A DNA stretch of 64,000 bases. Origin: Chrysomallon squamiferum. Lineage: Eukaryota > Mollusca > Gastropoda > Neomphalida > Peltospiridae. A program made the translations under genes and the position numbers. Below the pieces are notes generated by a model, which saw nothing but the letters and a program-made list of their open reading frames with translations, searched no databases and was not told where the DNA came from. The DNA is taken from NCBI GenBank assembly GCA_012295275.1, contig CM022670.1, forward strand, positions 24,128,255 through 24,192,254, in the 5' to 3' direction. This document shows positions 50,486-63,324 of the stretch, in pieces. Each line of letters opens with the position of its first letter. The first letter of the stretch is position 1.

Positions 50486-52104
50486 TTGATATTAATTATC
50501 CAGAACAAAATTTTGGTATCAGATTTGTTTCTGGTCGTGTCTACATAATAACATTCAGAGCAGATTATAAATTCTGATACTGGTTTTTTTAACTTAATGT
50601 TCCATGATGTATGGAATTTCTTCTTTCATGCTTGCTGTGTTGTAGAATAAAATTAAATCCTTCATTGCAAAGACAATAGATTTACAGATATCCCTTGTTT
50701 AATGTGGTTTGACTTTAGTTGCAGTGATATTAACTGCAACCATCGCTTGACATGCACAATAACAATTTTGTTTAATGCAGTTTTGAATTTACGGCATGAA
50801 GCAAGGAAGGGAACATACATTTTAGCTGCTAATGAGATTGTGTCACATGCCTGGCAGGAGGTTTGCCAATTAGTGACTTTGTAACAGTTAAAAAGCCTGA
50901 AGAAATATTTCATAAATTTTTCATAATGAATAATGGCCCAGATCAGAATTGTAGCAGTTTAGAAAAAAAACATACTGAATGCTGCTACAGAATTTATGGA
51001 GAGAAAAAGGCTAAAACTTTCAAGCTACTCTGGATAGATTTTTATTTGAAAGTAAATCAACTTTGCTGAAACTACTACTATGTTTTTAATAAAAATGTAA
51101 TTGTTTTCCTTACAAGATCAGTATTTTAAAAATATTTTAGGTAGTTGAATTCAATGTTTTATTTTTTTCAAAAGAAATAGCAATAATAACAGCAATAATG
51201 TTTTGATTATGGCCTTGCAAGTAATATTTTTCTGACTAATGTTATAATATCAGTATCTAAAAGTTATCATTGCCTGAAAGCACCATTTCAAACATGTATA
51301 CATAACAGAATATTAACTAAATGTATCAACAAAAAAAAAGAAAAAAAAAGCCCTGGTTCAAATAGTGGTGTTCAGTTTGTCATCGACCATTTATTTTGAG
51401 ATTGGTGACTGCCAGTGGGTGATTTGAAAATTACCATCATTATTCTTGGACCAATAAAGCTACTTCTGCCCTCTAATCTTATTGATTATTTCTAGACATG
51501 TTCCATAGTCTTACAAAAACTGGAGAAGTAAACAGTTTCTGTGCCGATTGCAAAATATTTCCTTATAAATATGTCCGTACCATTCAGTTCATTCATTTTT
51601 TAGTTGATCTTAATACAATGGGACTAGATTTCTGTTTACACAAAAATAATGCTTGTAGCTGCATAGAGAGTAAACATCTCTCTGGGGCCATGAATTGCCT
51701 GTTTGAAAGAATTGTTCATTAGTTTTCACTTAATGATAAATCAGCCTGTCTGTCTGACTTGGTGTGTATTCAGTTCATTCAGGACGGTCCCATTCTGTTT
51801 TCTATGGTTTAATCTTATATATTATTTCAGCTTATTCAACAGATGAGTCACAGGGTTTGATAGGACTATAACACAGGCAGTAACGTATGTCCAGTTAATG
51901 TCAGTTGTTATTTATGCAGATTCTATATGAACATAATAATCTATGAGACTGATGAAATCATGTTTGGAATCCTTTACAATTAAACTGTCACAAGATAATG
52001 AAGTTAACAGATAAACGTGAAAAGAAGTCATTGTACATCAAAATATTGCTTTGTATATAAAGACCTGTTGCTTGCATGTCACCCTTATATCACACTTATA
52101 CACT

Positions 52105-52945
52105 CTCATTACATTATTGAATTTTTTGTACAGTCATTACATCAATACTTTACTTGTACACTGACACTTCATCAATACTTTGTCTACTGACATTACATTA
52201 TTGAATTTTTTGTACAGTCATTACATCAATACTTTACTTGTACACTGACACTTCATCAGTACTTTGTCTACTGACATTACATCATTGCTTTAACTGTACA
52301 CAGACATTACATCAATACTTTACTTATATCCTGATATTACATCATTACCTTTCCTGTATCCTGACACTACATCATTACTTTACTTGTCTACTGTCATTAC
52401 ATTATTTATTTACTTGTATACAGACATCACATCAGTATTTTACCTGTATCCTGTCACTATATCATTACTTTACTTGCATCCTGTCACTATATCATTACTT
52501 TAGCTGTATCCTGTCACTATATCATTTCTTTACTTGTATCCTGTCACTACATCATTTCTTTACTTGTATCCTGCCACTATATCATTACTTTGCTTGTATC
52601 CTGCCACTTTACTTTGTATCCTGTCCATATCATTTCTATATCCTGTCATTACTTTGCTTGTATCCTGCCACTACATCATTACTTTATGTGTCCACTCTCA
52701 TTACATCATTTCTTAACTTACATCATTGTCCAATTTGTACATTTGCATCATGTTATTACTTTACTTGTGCACTGACATTACATCATTGTTTTATTTGCAC
52801 ATTTTCATTGTTATTACTTTACTGGTACACTGACATTACATCATTGTTTTATTTTTACACTTTCATTGTTACTACTTTACTGGTACACTGACATTACATT
52901 TTTGTTAGTACACTAGCATTATATCAATATTTTGTTTTTGTAGTG
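52105..52945. repeat. 30-bp minisatellite, subfamily A
   Basis: Roughly 27 diverged units of about 30 bp built on a theme of CATTACATCATT, then CTTTACTTGTA, then a CACTGA or TCCTGT block. Within 52440-52620 the period is a clean 30 bp with TATCCTGTCACTATATCATT. An 84-bp block near 52111 is repeated at 52195, showing higher-order duplication. Open frames across it are repeat translations. Confidence 0.92.
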
Positions 52946-52969
52946 TAATAATCTGCATTCCCTCTGGAC

Positions 52970-53580
52970 ACCATTGTTTGATTTGTACACTGTTATTACA
53001 TCATCGTTTGATTTGCACACTAGCATTACACCATTGTTTGATATATACACTATCATTACACCATTGTTTGATATATACACTATCATTACACCATTGTCTG
53101 ATTTGTACACTATCATTACACCATTGTTTGATTTGAACACTATCATTACACCATTGTTGATTTGTACACTATCATTACACCATTGTTTGATATGTACACT
53201 ATCATTACACCATTGTTTGATTTGAACACTATCATTACACCATTGTTGATTTGTACACTTTCATTACACCATTGTCTGATTTTACACTATCATTACACCA
53301 TTGTTTGATTTGAACACTATCATTACACCATTGTTGATATGTACACTATCATTACACCATTGTCTGATTTTACACTATCATTACACCATTGTTTGATTTG
53401 AACACTATCATTACACCATTGTTAATTTGAACACTATCATTACACCATTGTTTAATTTGTACACTATCATTACACCATTGTTGATTTGTACACTTTCATT
53501 ACACCATTGTTTGATTTGAACTCTATGATCACACCAATGTTTGATTTGTACACTACGATTAAACCATTTCTTCATAGGTT
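52970..53580. repeat. 30-bp minisatellite, subfamily B
   Basis: About 19 units of 29-30 bp carrying CACTATCATTACACCATTG then TTTGATTTGTA, with 1-bp TTTGAT/TTGAT length variants. Clearly related to subfamily A by the shared TACACT-x-x-CATTACA-x-CATTG core, but far more homogeneous. It is therefore a separately amplified and probably younger derivative. Confidence 0.94.
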
Positions 53581-53723
53581 CCCTGTCATTATAGTTCACT
53601 GATACCCTGTCACTGCACTATTGCTTTACTCTTACTGGTTCATAGCTCCTTCATTTCGTCATTAAACCAGAGTTTAATTTTATTAGATGCCTTGTGGCCA
53701 TTCCTTTACCAGAAGGCTGTTGT

Positions 53724-54410
53724 TACTGCTTCACTGGTACATTCATATTGCAGACTGCTTCACTGGTACATTCATATTGCAGACTGCTTCACTGGTACAT
53801 TCATATTGCAGACTGCTTCACTGGTACATTCATATTGCAGACTGCTTCACTGGTACATTCGTATTGCAGACTGCTTCACTGGTACATTCATCTTGCAGAC
53901 TGCTTCACTGGTACATTCATATTGCAGACTGCTTCACTGGTACATTCATATTGCAGACTGCTTCACTGGTACATTCATATTGCAGACTGCTTCACTGGTA
54001 CATTCATTGTTGATGCAGACTGCTTCACTGGTACATTGTACACTTATTGCAGACTGCTTCACTGGTACATTATCATGTTTGCAGACTGCTTCACTGGTAC
54101 ATTCGTGTTGCAGACTGCTTCACTGGTACATTCATTCGTATTGCAGACTGCTTCACTGGTACATTCATCATTGGTTGCAGACTGCTTCACTGGTACATTC
54201 GTTTGATTGCAGACTGCTTCACTGGTTTCATTCATATTGCAGGCTGCTTCACTGGTACATTCACTGCACTATTGCAGACTGCTTCACTGGTACATTCCTA
54301 TTGCAGACTGCTTCACTGGTACATTCATATTGCAGACTGCTTCACTGGTACATTCATATTGCAGACTGCTTCACTGGTACATTCGTATTGCAGGCTGCTT
54401 CACAGTGGAA
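53724..54410. repeat. 29-bp minisatellite with conserved core and variable linker
   Basis: Twenty-three copies of a core reading GCAGACTGCTTCAC then TGGTACATT. The first ten are spaced at 29 bp, with 6-bp linkers (CATATT, CGTATT or CATCTT). In copies 11-19 the linker changes in both sequence and length, about 6 to 12 bp, while the core is nearly unchanged. The last copies return to 29 bp. The core contains the small inverted repeat GCAG-A-CTGC. Open frames of 100-240 codons in all three plus frames follow from the absence of stops in the core and are not genes. Confidence 0.95.
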
Positions 54411-56795
54411 CATGTTTCACTAATGGTTGTTCATAATTCTTAACAGGTTTTAATTCACAAAAAGAAGAAAAAAATAAAGTTTTCAAAATTAATGGGAAGA
54501 AATCTGCAGCCATCAGATATAACATATATTTAAAGATTCACATTTTATTTCTAGTTTACAAATATTCCTAATTATTTTTCAGTCTCTAATATTTATTTTT
54601 TAAAGTAAATGAATAATGGTGATTCCAACTGTTGATATAATTTTTATAACTATCTGCTTTTTTTAGTTTTTTGTTTTTGCCAATTACTACCTTTGTCATC
54701 AGCTATACAGAAAAGAATTATGTTGTTGTATTAATACTATTATGTGTTAAAATGTTCACAGACAAATGTGTTCAAAACATATATTAAAATGGGCTGCAGA
54801 ATTTACAATGTTTGGTGACTGGTTTTCTGCTGTTCTGTATGAAATACGAGCATTACACTTCAGCAAAAAGTTGAATGAAGTTAAAAAGTTGCTTGAAGTT
54901 AAAAAGTTGCTTGAAAAATTACTTTAATCAAAAGTTTTGCTTTATAGAAACTTTTTTTTTTATCTTTTTCTTTGCTTCTAAATCCAACAAATTATTTCTT
55001 TAAGAAATTAGAATTTTTTTTTTTAATTCATTTAGAATAAAAAGAGCAATAAAATAACTAGGAAAACATTAATTCAGGATTGTTTTTTTAAGAACATAAA
55101 TGTTAAGTTATTCTGTAATGTCTAAGAATATGATGGATAAAAAGTGTGCATTTAAACCAAGCCTGTCTGTTTAATAATTGTTTACAATCTACAGCTTCAC
55201 TGGTATTAGCTTTGGGATCAGTTTATTGCAAAGCAAAAACACCGACATGCAAAGACTCCTTTTGAAAAAAAAAAAAAAGGATTACATTTATGGTTGTACT
55301 TTCTAGAAAGATGTGAAGCTACAAGAGACAACATAAAAAATATTAAATCTAGCGATTTCGTATAATTCTATTAAAATCAATATCAAGTGTCTCTAATATT
55401 GACAGATAAAAGGATTTTATTTTTAAAAGATCTGTTTGCTGATACCAGTTGCCAGTCATATGTTTCATTCTGTAGGAAATTTGACTTTAGAAATCATTTT
55501 CAGTCTACAATGGCTTGATTTTAGAAATTAAGAAATCATTAAATTGGCTTTATATGCATACTTAATCAAATTACAAATGCTGGGAATTCCAAATTGTCTC
55601 GTACATCTTCTTAAAACAAATGATTTTGAAAAAAAGTTACAATGAATGTGTAATAGAAACTACATCAAAACATGTAATAAATGCACAGATAAAATGTTGG
55701 AAATACCCATGTCTTCACCTGTCCATGCTAACTGCAGACAAAATACAATATCTTGTTGTTTATGTTTAAAAACAAATACACATTTGTAATAATGTTTGGG
55801 GAAGATTTGATAATTTTCTTTCTTTTTGTTATTTAAACATATTCAGACATTTTGGGACACTTTCATAAACAAGATATTTGTGAGAAGAAAAATGAAAATT
55901 CAGATAAATGCGAAAACAATTATTTTTGTGAACCCAAATTATTCTGAAAATGACAATATAGTCTATTATTGTTAACTGGTAAACAGTACATGTATAAATT
56001 AAAATGAAAACACCAATAACTAACTTTAGCTATTTCCAAATAACTCTGAACCTGTGTTTTTATAATTGCAGATAAATATATTTATAACATGAACAACAAA
56101 GCAATTAAATTTGAAGTAAAATGGAATTTTTTAGATGAAACTGTCTAAATTATAATAATATCATAAATATTTACTAATAGGAAACACAAAAATAAGTACA
56201 TGTTTTACTTATTTTTATTTTTTATTTAATTTTTTATCTTTCGTACAATAACATATTCTTTGTATTTATATCTTATGGCTTACCTATTAACAGCTAGGAA
56301 TTGCTGTATACATATATATAGAACTTATTTATAAGTTTATATTACAAATAATCAGGAGATTTATGTCTTTTAACATCTTAATTTACTTTAATATTTCATT
56401 AAATTAACATCTGTCAATTGTATTATACATATTATTCTGTATTATTAAGTGGTGAAATTAAAATAATAATAATAATAATAATAATATTTTTATGTTATTG
56501 ATTGAAACCAGATTTATTTCCACTGAACTAATAACTTTTGTTTCTGCTTATTGTAGTTTTATTGGAATAATATATATATATATTTTTTTTATCCACTGAT
56601 ACTTGAAATATACTGTAATTGAGCAGTACTACATTTTCCTTTTAATTAACATCGGACCTCAATTTGAACAGTAGCAGGTTGTTTGCATTTGTTTAGATAG
56701 TTCCAAATTCTTTTTAATATAAATCTGTGCCTCTTTGCCCAACCCAGCTTTGTGTCTGTTTGTCTCATTTGTTTGTTTATCTGTGTTACTTTCAG

Positions 56796-56847
56796 GGCTT
56801 GCAAGCAGTCAATCATTCTGACAGTATGTCAACCATACACAGACAAT
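56796..56847 (+). CDS. FRMPD4: FRMPD4-like exon: end of PDZ
   Basis: A 52-base exon between TTACTTTCAG and AAT|GTAAGT (56848). Its first base completes R127. It then encodes ACKQSIILTVCQPYTDN (128-144), the end of the second helix and the last PDZ strand, matching the family pattern R-x-CK-x-SI-x-LTV-x-QPY. The exon ends on a codon boundary (phase 0). It is too short to be found by open-frame length and was identified from the splice signals, the phase and the match to the family. Confidence 0.92.
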
Positions 56848-58494
56848 GTAAGTATAGTCACTTTTTACCTTTGAATGTTATTCTAGAATTTTCTCACACA
56901 ATTGTTGGTATATATCTCAGTGTTGCTGGAAAAAACGCCAGCATTTTTTTGTTTTGTTCATTATGGTTAATATTTTAAAGAATATGTGAATATAATTATT
57001 CCATTCTCTAATTATTAAATTTATTTTATTATTTTTTTTTTTTTAAGTAAATTTCATTTTTAAATTTTTGCCTTAAAAGAATAAACACATTATTTACAGT
57101 TGGAATACATGGGCAGCAAATTCTTAATTTATTGTTTTTTTTTTTGTTTGGTTTATAATAAAAAATACTGTAATTTAAAAATCCAAACTTACATATTAAT
57201 AAAGTTCATCAGTTATATCATGCTGTAAACACTTTTTATCATATATGGTATTGCACTGTATTTTCTCTGCCTTTTTCTTACATTTCTCTTTGTCACTGAG
57301 ACATTTCTCATTCCTGCAAGTAATCCATGCTTTGTTTGTCACAGCTTGTTAGTGCTTTCATATCTCTGGGAATTTACAAAAACTGTTGTTTTTTTTTTTG
57401 CACCTACCATCATCATGCATAAACATTTAATATTTAAAAGAAAAAAAGAAAGTAAATATTTTATTATAATATATATTATCCTTTCATTCATTCTTGTGTT
57501 ATTCTTGAAGTTTCAAATTGCAGGTAAAAGCTGTAGGTTCAAGTTACTTTGTATCTTGGCATCAGTGAAGTTTTAGACCATTCTCTAACCCTCACCACGT
57601 CAGTCCTGTTAAAATTGTTTCTATATCCAAGTAATAAACTGTAGCCCACGGTAGAAGACTTTTATGTAGGCCTGTTTCTTTGATGCTGTGATCAATAGGA
57701 AAAATGAGTCCCAGGTTTCATATAAGTGTATCACATACAATATCATCAGATTTCATATTTAGACCAGGCTATTAAAAGATACAGGAACGAACCAGTAATT
57801 AATTAGATAGGGGGATAGGGCTGAATTTTTGTACGAAGAACAAAGAATTAATTTGAAGTGCAGTTAGTGTGACTGGGTTGCCACGTTGTAGAGTATGGCT
57901 GATTTGGTTTTATTGTTTTGAATTTTCTTTCAAAAGAATTCTATAAAGAAAGGTGAATATATCAGTTAGATGCATTTATTGTTGTTTTTTTATAGTTGTC
58001 ATTTTAAATCAACACCATTTTAAAAAAAATATTGTACTTTATTCAAATGTTTCAGTGTTTCTTTAACATTTATATATTATATAGCTGTTTCTTTGTCAAA
58101 AAAAATAAAAAAATAAAAAATGATAATAATAATAAATAAATAAATATAAATAAAATAAATACAGTAGTTTTAAATTAATATATATTTATACACATATATT
58201 CACAGCTAGATTGTGTTTATTTGTATTCCACTTATAGATATGTAAAGACTAAATAAATAATAAAAAAGTAACTTTAATATGTCTTCATTTATTACAAAGT
58301 ATACAAGACATTTAGTTAAAATTTAAAAAAAAAAACAAGAAACAAAACAAACACCAAACCTTTAACATTTAAAGAACTTTTTTTTTTTCAAAGATGGAGA
58401 AGATGAAGAAAGGAACAACTGTCAATGGCCGAAATGGTGAGTTAATTTAAACACAGGACTGCTAATATTGACAGAAGTTAATTTGTTTTTCCAG
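56848..58494 (+). other. Intron 4 of FRMPD4-like gene (1.6 kb, phase 0)
   Basis: A GT-AG intron, GTAAGT to TTTTTCCAG. It holds T runs and A/T-rich tracts (58100-58160) and, near its 3' end, the exon-like segment 58394-58436 described separately. Confidence 0.85.
58394..58436 (+). other. Exon-like segment just upstream of an FRMPD4-like exon
   Basis: Forty-three bases lie between a T-rich tract ending CAAAG and a strong donor, AATG|GTGAGT. If spliced between the exons ending 56847 and starting 58495, its length shifts the frame and a TAG appears nine bases into the next exon. It cannot therefore be a normal in-frame exon. The 58-nt gap to the true acceptor would also be a very short intron. 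It may be a poison exon, a splicing decoy or chance. Confidence 0.3.
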
Positions 58495-58608
58495 TCATCT
58501 AGAAGGTCAGCTTTGCTTACTGCAGCTAAGAAAGCCAAGTTGAAAAGTAACCCGTCACGTGTTCGCTTTGCTGACTCCATCATGGTGAACGGAGCCCCCG
58601 TGCTCACA
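58495..58608 (+). CDS. FRMPD4: FRMPD4-like exon: linker between PDZ and FERM
   Basis: A 38-codon, phase 0-0 exon bounded by TTTTTCCAG and CTCACA|GTGAGT. It encodes residues 145-182: SSRRSALLTAAKKAKLKSNP, then SRVRFADSIMVNGAPVLT. This basic, Lys/Arg-rich segment corresponds to the conserved AAKKA-x-LKSNP and VRF stretch between the PDZ and FERM domains of FRMPD4. It joins directly to both neighbours with no gap against the family as I recall it. Confidence 0.92.
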
Positions 58609-58612
58609 GTGA

Positions 58613-58955
58613 GTTACTTTTACCTCAGTTACTCATTTTTACCTCAGCTATTCATTTTTACATCTAATATTAATTTTACATCTATTGTTAATTTTTACAT
58701 CAATTGTTATTTTTACATCTAATATTAACTTTTACATCTATTTTTTAATTTTCTAATATTACATCTAATATTAATTTTTACATCTATTTTTAATTTTACA
58801 TCTAATTAATTTTAATTTTTAATTTTCGTCAATTAATAATTTTTTCATATATTGTATTTTTATACATCGGTTATCAATGGTTATGTTTTTGTGTTAATTT
58901 TTTACATCTCTTTGTTAATTTGTACATATATTAATTTTTACACTGGTATTAACCT
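58613..58955. repeat. Degenerate tandem array of TTTTTACATC motifs
   Basis: About 340 bp in which TTTTACCTCA or TTTTACATCT is followed by AATATTAA or ATTGTTAA, recurring about every 19-20 bp with many indels. It begins within five bases of the exon's donor. Confidence 0.75.
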
Positions 58956-59824
58956 TTTCAAACACAATTAAAATAGTGTAGGATTTTAAGACAATTTTAA
59001 CAATAATTCTTTTCATAAAGATGATATTTTATGGAAAATGAAAATGTGTAACATTCTTTTCTTTGATCCAGCAGTTTATGTTTTACCGTTGTTCTAGGGT
59101 ACATTATATATTAATCTCTTTATTTGTTCTCTGTTGATCAAGTATGGTATTATTTATAAAAATATATCAGACATTTCAGTTTTCTTTCTAACTCTAAATT
59201 GAAAATAGCTTCGTAACACATAATTACTTTTGAGCATAGTCTGGACACTTTAAAAATATTTGTATTAATCTGATCCATAAACATACATTTCTGTTAATAT
59301 AATAATCAGTATTATTTCTTTTTTTTTATTTTTTTTTTTTTTTATTTTTTTTTTTTTTTTTTTATGTGGAACAGTTTTTAAAATAAGGACCCTATAATAC
59401 TTTGAATGTAAAAACTCAGTAAGTGAAACTGGTGTTAGAAAACTGGTTATGAAGTTTTAAATACAGGGAAAAACAAGTTATAATTCTTTGAGAAATTAGC
59501 TTTATCTTGTGAAGGTTAGAATGCTGAACTGCATTCAGAATTTGACCAGAGCAGGAAAAAGCTGATCTCTTAAGGCAATGACCAGTCATTTCTTTAACTG
59601 TTAAGTCATAAATAACAAATGAGATTAACTGTTACATTTCGAGAGCAGTAGATTCATGCATAATGATTTCGTTATCAGCTACACATGGAAACTAAATAGT
59701 TATTAACTTTGAACAATATATAAAATAAGTAATTTATCAAAGTGAATATAGTTCAGTCCCATTTTTGGTCAATACCTGAAAATGTAAAAATTTATCTAGT
59801 CATCATGTCTTGCCATTATTTACA

Positions 59825-59826
<2 letters not shown>

Positions 59827-59895
<69 letters not shown>
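59827..59895. repeat. (AT)34 microsatellite
   Basis: An uninterrupted AT tract of about 69 bp. It is self-complementary and could form a cruciform. Confidence 0.97.
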
Positions 59896-59896
<1 letters not shown>

Positions 59897-60423
59897 TTAG
59901 TAAAATGAAAATTATCAAAAATAACCACTTATTTCTAATCCCAGCTAGATTAGGCAATCATCAAAAGTGACCATCAAATAATATTTCCTGACTTCTGCTG
60001 AATGAATCTAATGCAACATTTTTAATAGACCTAAACTGAAAGAAATGATTACATGGAAATATGTTTCTTCACAACATTCATATTTACATCTTTCTTTTTT
60101 TGTACTAAATTCAGTTGGAACTCATTAAAAACATTATATTAAATAAGCAGCAGAATTGTGTTTAATAAAACTTGTTATATTTTATATATAGTTATATATA
60201 AATATATAAAATAATATTTATACCAAATACCCACATGAATATATGGTACAGTCTGTAATTTGGCCTGAGATAAATAGTTTGTCATGAAGAAGAAAAAGGT
60301 TTGGCTAAGTTCAAGTTTACTTATGTTATTACTGTAGTTTTTTTGTATCATATTTCTACTTAATTAAAATAACATTTATATATTCCATTTTGTTGTAAGA
60401 AAAATGTTCATCTATTTTTATAA

Positions 60424-60561
<138 letters not shown>

Positions 60562-62880
60562 TGACTTACTAATAGTTACTTTTAAGTTAGTTACTTAATA
60601 ATAACATATTTTATTGCCTTGCAGTATTAAAATATCTACATAACTAATCGACAAGAAATGTGATAATATCAGAGAAACCAGTTTCTTTGACTTTCTTGGT
60701 ATTTGATTTGTTGAAGGCAGTTTTCAAGCTGTTAGAGAACATTTTTTTTTTTCCTTAACAGTTTTAATTAAGATAGAGATGTGAAGGACTGAAATGTAGC
60801 TTTCAGTTAGTTTTAACTAAATTGCTTAGTAAATGATGTACTGTAAAACTATTTGACAAACAATCTATGTACTGTCACTTATGTGACATTTTTGTTGTTC
60901 TGTGTCATACACATGTCACTGTGTGAGACTAGGACAGAATATTGAGAATTATAATAATGTATATCAGTGTGTCCAAAGTATCTTCTTCCTTTTTTTCTTT
61001 ATCAGTTTAAGGAATTTGTTTTTAAATAATAAAAATTATCCAAAATACCAATGTATTAGGGAAATGAAATGGCTATTGCTTTTGAATGCTTGCAGTATTC
61101 ATTCTGTAAATGAAATTAAACTTTTACATGCCAGTAATATTAAATTGTCAAAAAATAAAAAAAATTAAAAAAAATGAAACCAGCAGCAACATTTATTTAA
61201 TTGTGATTTCATTTGAAAGAAAATGAATGCTCTTTACAAATATGTGAAATGTGATTTCCATGAAAATGTGCATGTGAATGATTTCGAGAGCTTTGTTTAC
61301 AAACATCAAATGCAATATAAAAAAAGCTTTAAAATACAACAAATAAAACAAGAAAAATTATATTTTCTTTTCTGTTGACATAACAGCATAATTGCATAAA
61401 CATAGTTCTTTTTGAGAGAAAAAACAGACTTTGTTAATCCTTGAGCCTTTAAATCAATCGTAAACTCTTGGATTGCATCACATCAAATAATCTGAAACGC
61501 CCAATAACAAACGACTGACAGTTTGGTGGGATATCATTAACCAGAACATGCATTAAGCTGTCTTAGTGTCAGTTTTGATCAAATAACTGAAAGCGTTATT
61601 AACTCGAGTCTTGGTGACCCAGAAGAAGTCACGGGAGATTGAATGAATGAATTTTTATGGCCGGCAATTACTTGCACTGAATGCATATTGGCCAACTTTG
61701 AGCAAAGTTTGTGTGGATTTAGTCTTGCAAGAGACATCCACTTTGTAATATTTGGGGGTAAAAGAAAAAAAAAAAAAAAAAAGATGTGGAATGGTTTTCC
61801 AGCACACTTGTTATTATTCTGGGCGAGCTGTCAGAGTTTTATGTGTGTAGCGAGTCATTGTGAATGCCACATAAAATTCCCATCTCTTAAAGCCAGTGTT
61901 GGTTTGCTGTGCAAAGAAAAACACTGGTCTGCAATAAGCTTTTATTTTGATATGTTTATGCTGAAGACAGAGTTATGGCTAAAGATGTTTTATTTTTTTT
62001 GTCTCTAACACTGACAGGCAATGCCTCACATCCTTCTAAATAATTGTTTGTTAATATTTCAAAGAAATAATTCACATCTGTCTGAGTTTTCACCCACCTC
62101 ACCATAATGGAAACATAATTATAAGTGTAAAATATAATTATTGTTGTCGCAGAAACCAACAAACCATAATGTGAGGTTTATTATATAGTTTTTGTAATAA
62201 GAGTTGTATCAAATCAAAACAGAATTTTCATTTTCCTTGCCTTTCCATGTCATGAATTAATAATGTTTTCTGGTATGTTAGAAACATTTTCAATACAACA
62301 TACCACAAGCTATTTTGATGTGCAGTCTATAAACTTCAAATTTTGTACCAACAGTTACTGCAATACAGATAGTCTTAGCTTATCTGTTCAAGTCAGTGTT
62401 AGGGTTAATACACTGATCAGAAAGAACAATCATTGTTACATGTTACAGATCCTGAGCAGGAATACTAGCATGTAACAGGAACTCGACATAACCCCCTTAA
62501 GGTAGACTTTTTTTTTTTTTTTTTTTACTAACAAATACTTTTAATTGTTTTGGGTCATGTTTAATTATTTTTTTTCTCTATCAACTTTGTAATTGGTCTC
62601 AAAAATTTTGTCTGTAGTTTTAACCCTTACTTTGTGAAAACTGAGTGAACTTGGTGCCATGAACATGCACTTCAGTCATGGCAACCAAGGTAACTCATTT
62701 TTGATAGTGGGGTACTAGTATATGATTAGGGTGTTAAATCAGCAACTTTGGGCCACATTTCTAAATTTAGAACAATGGTGATATTTAATTGGTGCAATGA
62801 GGGTTAATTTTTAAAATAATTCTGCAGTTTACACATTTGTTTGTGTAGACATGCTAGACTAAAATTCTGCATTTGTCAAT

Positions 62881-63008
62881 CTGTGTGTGTGTGTGTGTGT
62901 GTGTGTTTACAGAGTATTCATGTGTTTGTTTCTGGGAAAGTGTACATTTTCAACACAGAATGTATTACATGATTCACTTTTATATATATATATATATATA
63001 TACACATC

Positions 63009-63036
<28 letters not shown>
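62881..63036. repeat. Cluster of GT, TA and CA microsatellites
   Basis: A GT tract (62881-62907), a TA tract (62981-63001) and a CA tract (63011-63036) lie within 160 bp. The GT and CA tracts are complementary, so the segment could fold back on itself. Confidence 0.9.
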
Positions 63037-63041
<5 letters not shown>

Positions 63042-63324
63042 CAGTGTATACAACAACATAAAAAAGCCTTGTATTCCATATGATAAAAAACAAACAGTTT
63101 TTTCGTCTGTGTTGTTCTCAAACACAAAGAATGTGGGTCACACAGCTTCAAGCTAAACACAGAAGAAATTATTGTGCTGTCTTCTTTTTAATTCACTTTG
63201 ATTGTTTGAGCAGATCGGGTTAGCTTGATTGAGTGATAAAAAATTGGCCAGCCAACTATGTTAGATGGAATAGTAAAATGGAATTGGCCACTTGGAAGGT
63301 ATAACAGCAGTTGATTATGTGCTG

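Noticed and set aside
50683-51730. Possible pogo/Tigger-type transposon, suggested by TACAGATATCCC and several 60-75-codon open frames
   Set aside because: No matching inverted terminal repeat was found downstream, and the translations show no transposase motif I recognise.
52238-53225. 217-codon His/Tyr/Cys-rich open frame and related frames on both strands
   Set aside because: Read-through of the 30-bp minisatellites; the repeating period equals the DNA period.
53724-54410. Repeat-spacer layout reminiscent of a CRISPR array
   Set aside because: The host is an animal with spliced genes, the linkers are only 6-12 bp, and the first ten are nearly identical. It is a minisatellite.
53687-54443. 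Open frames of up to 243 codons with a repeated LLHWYIH/ADCFTGTF/TASLVHS pattern
   Set aside because: These are the three frames of the 29-bp minisatellite, with no start context, no domain and no splice support.
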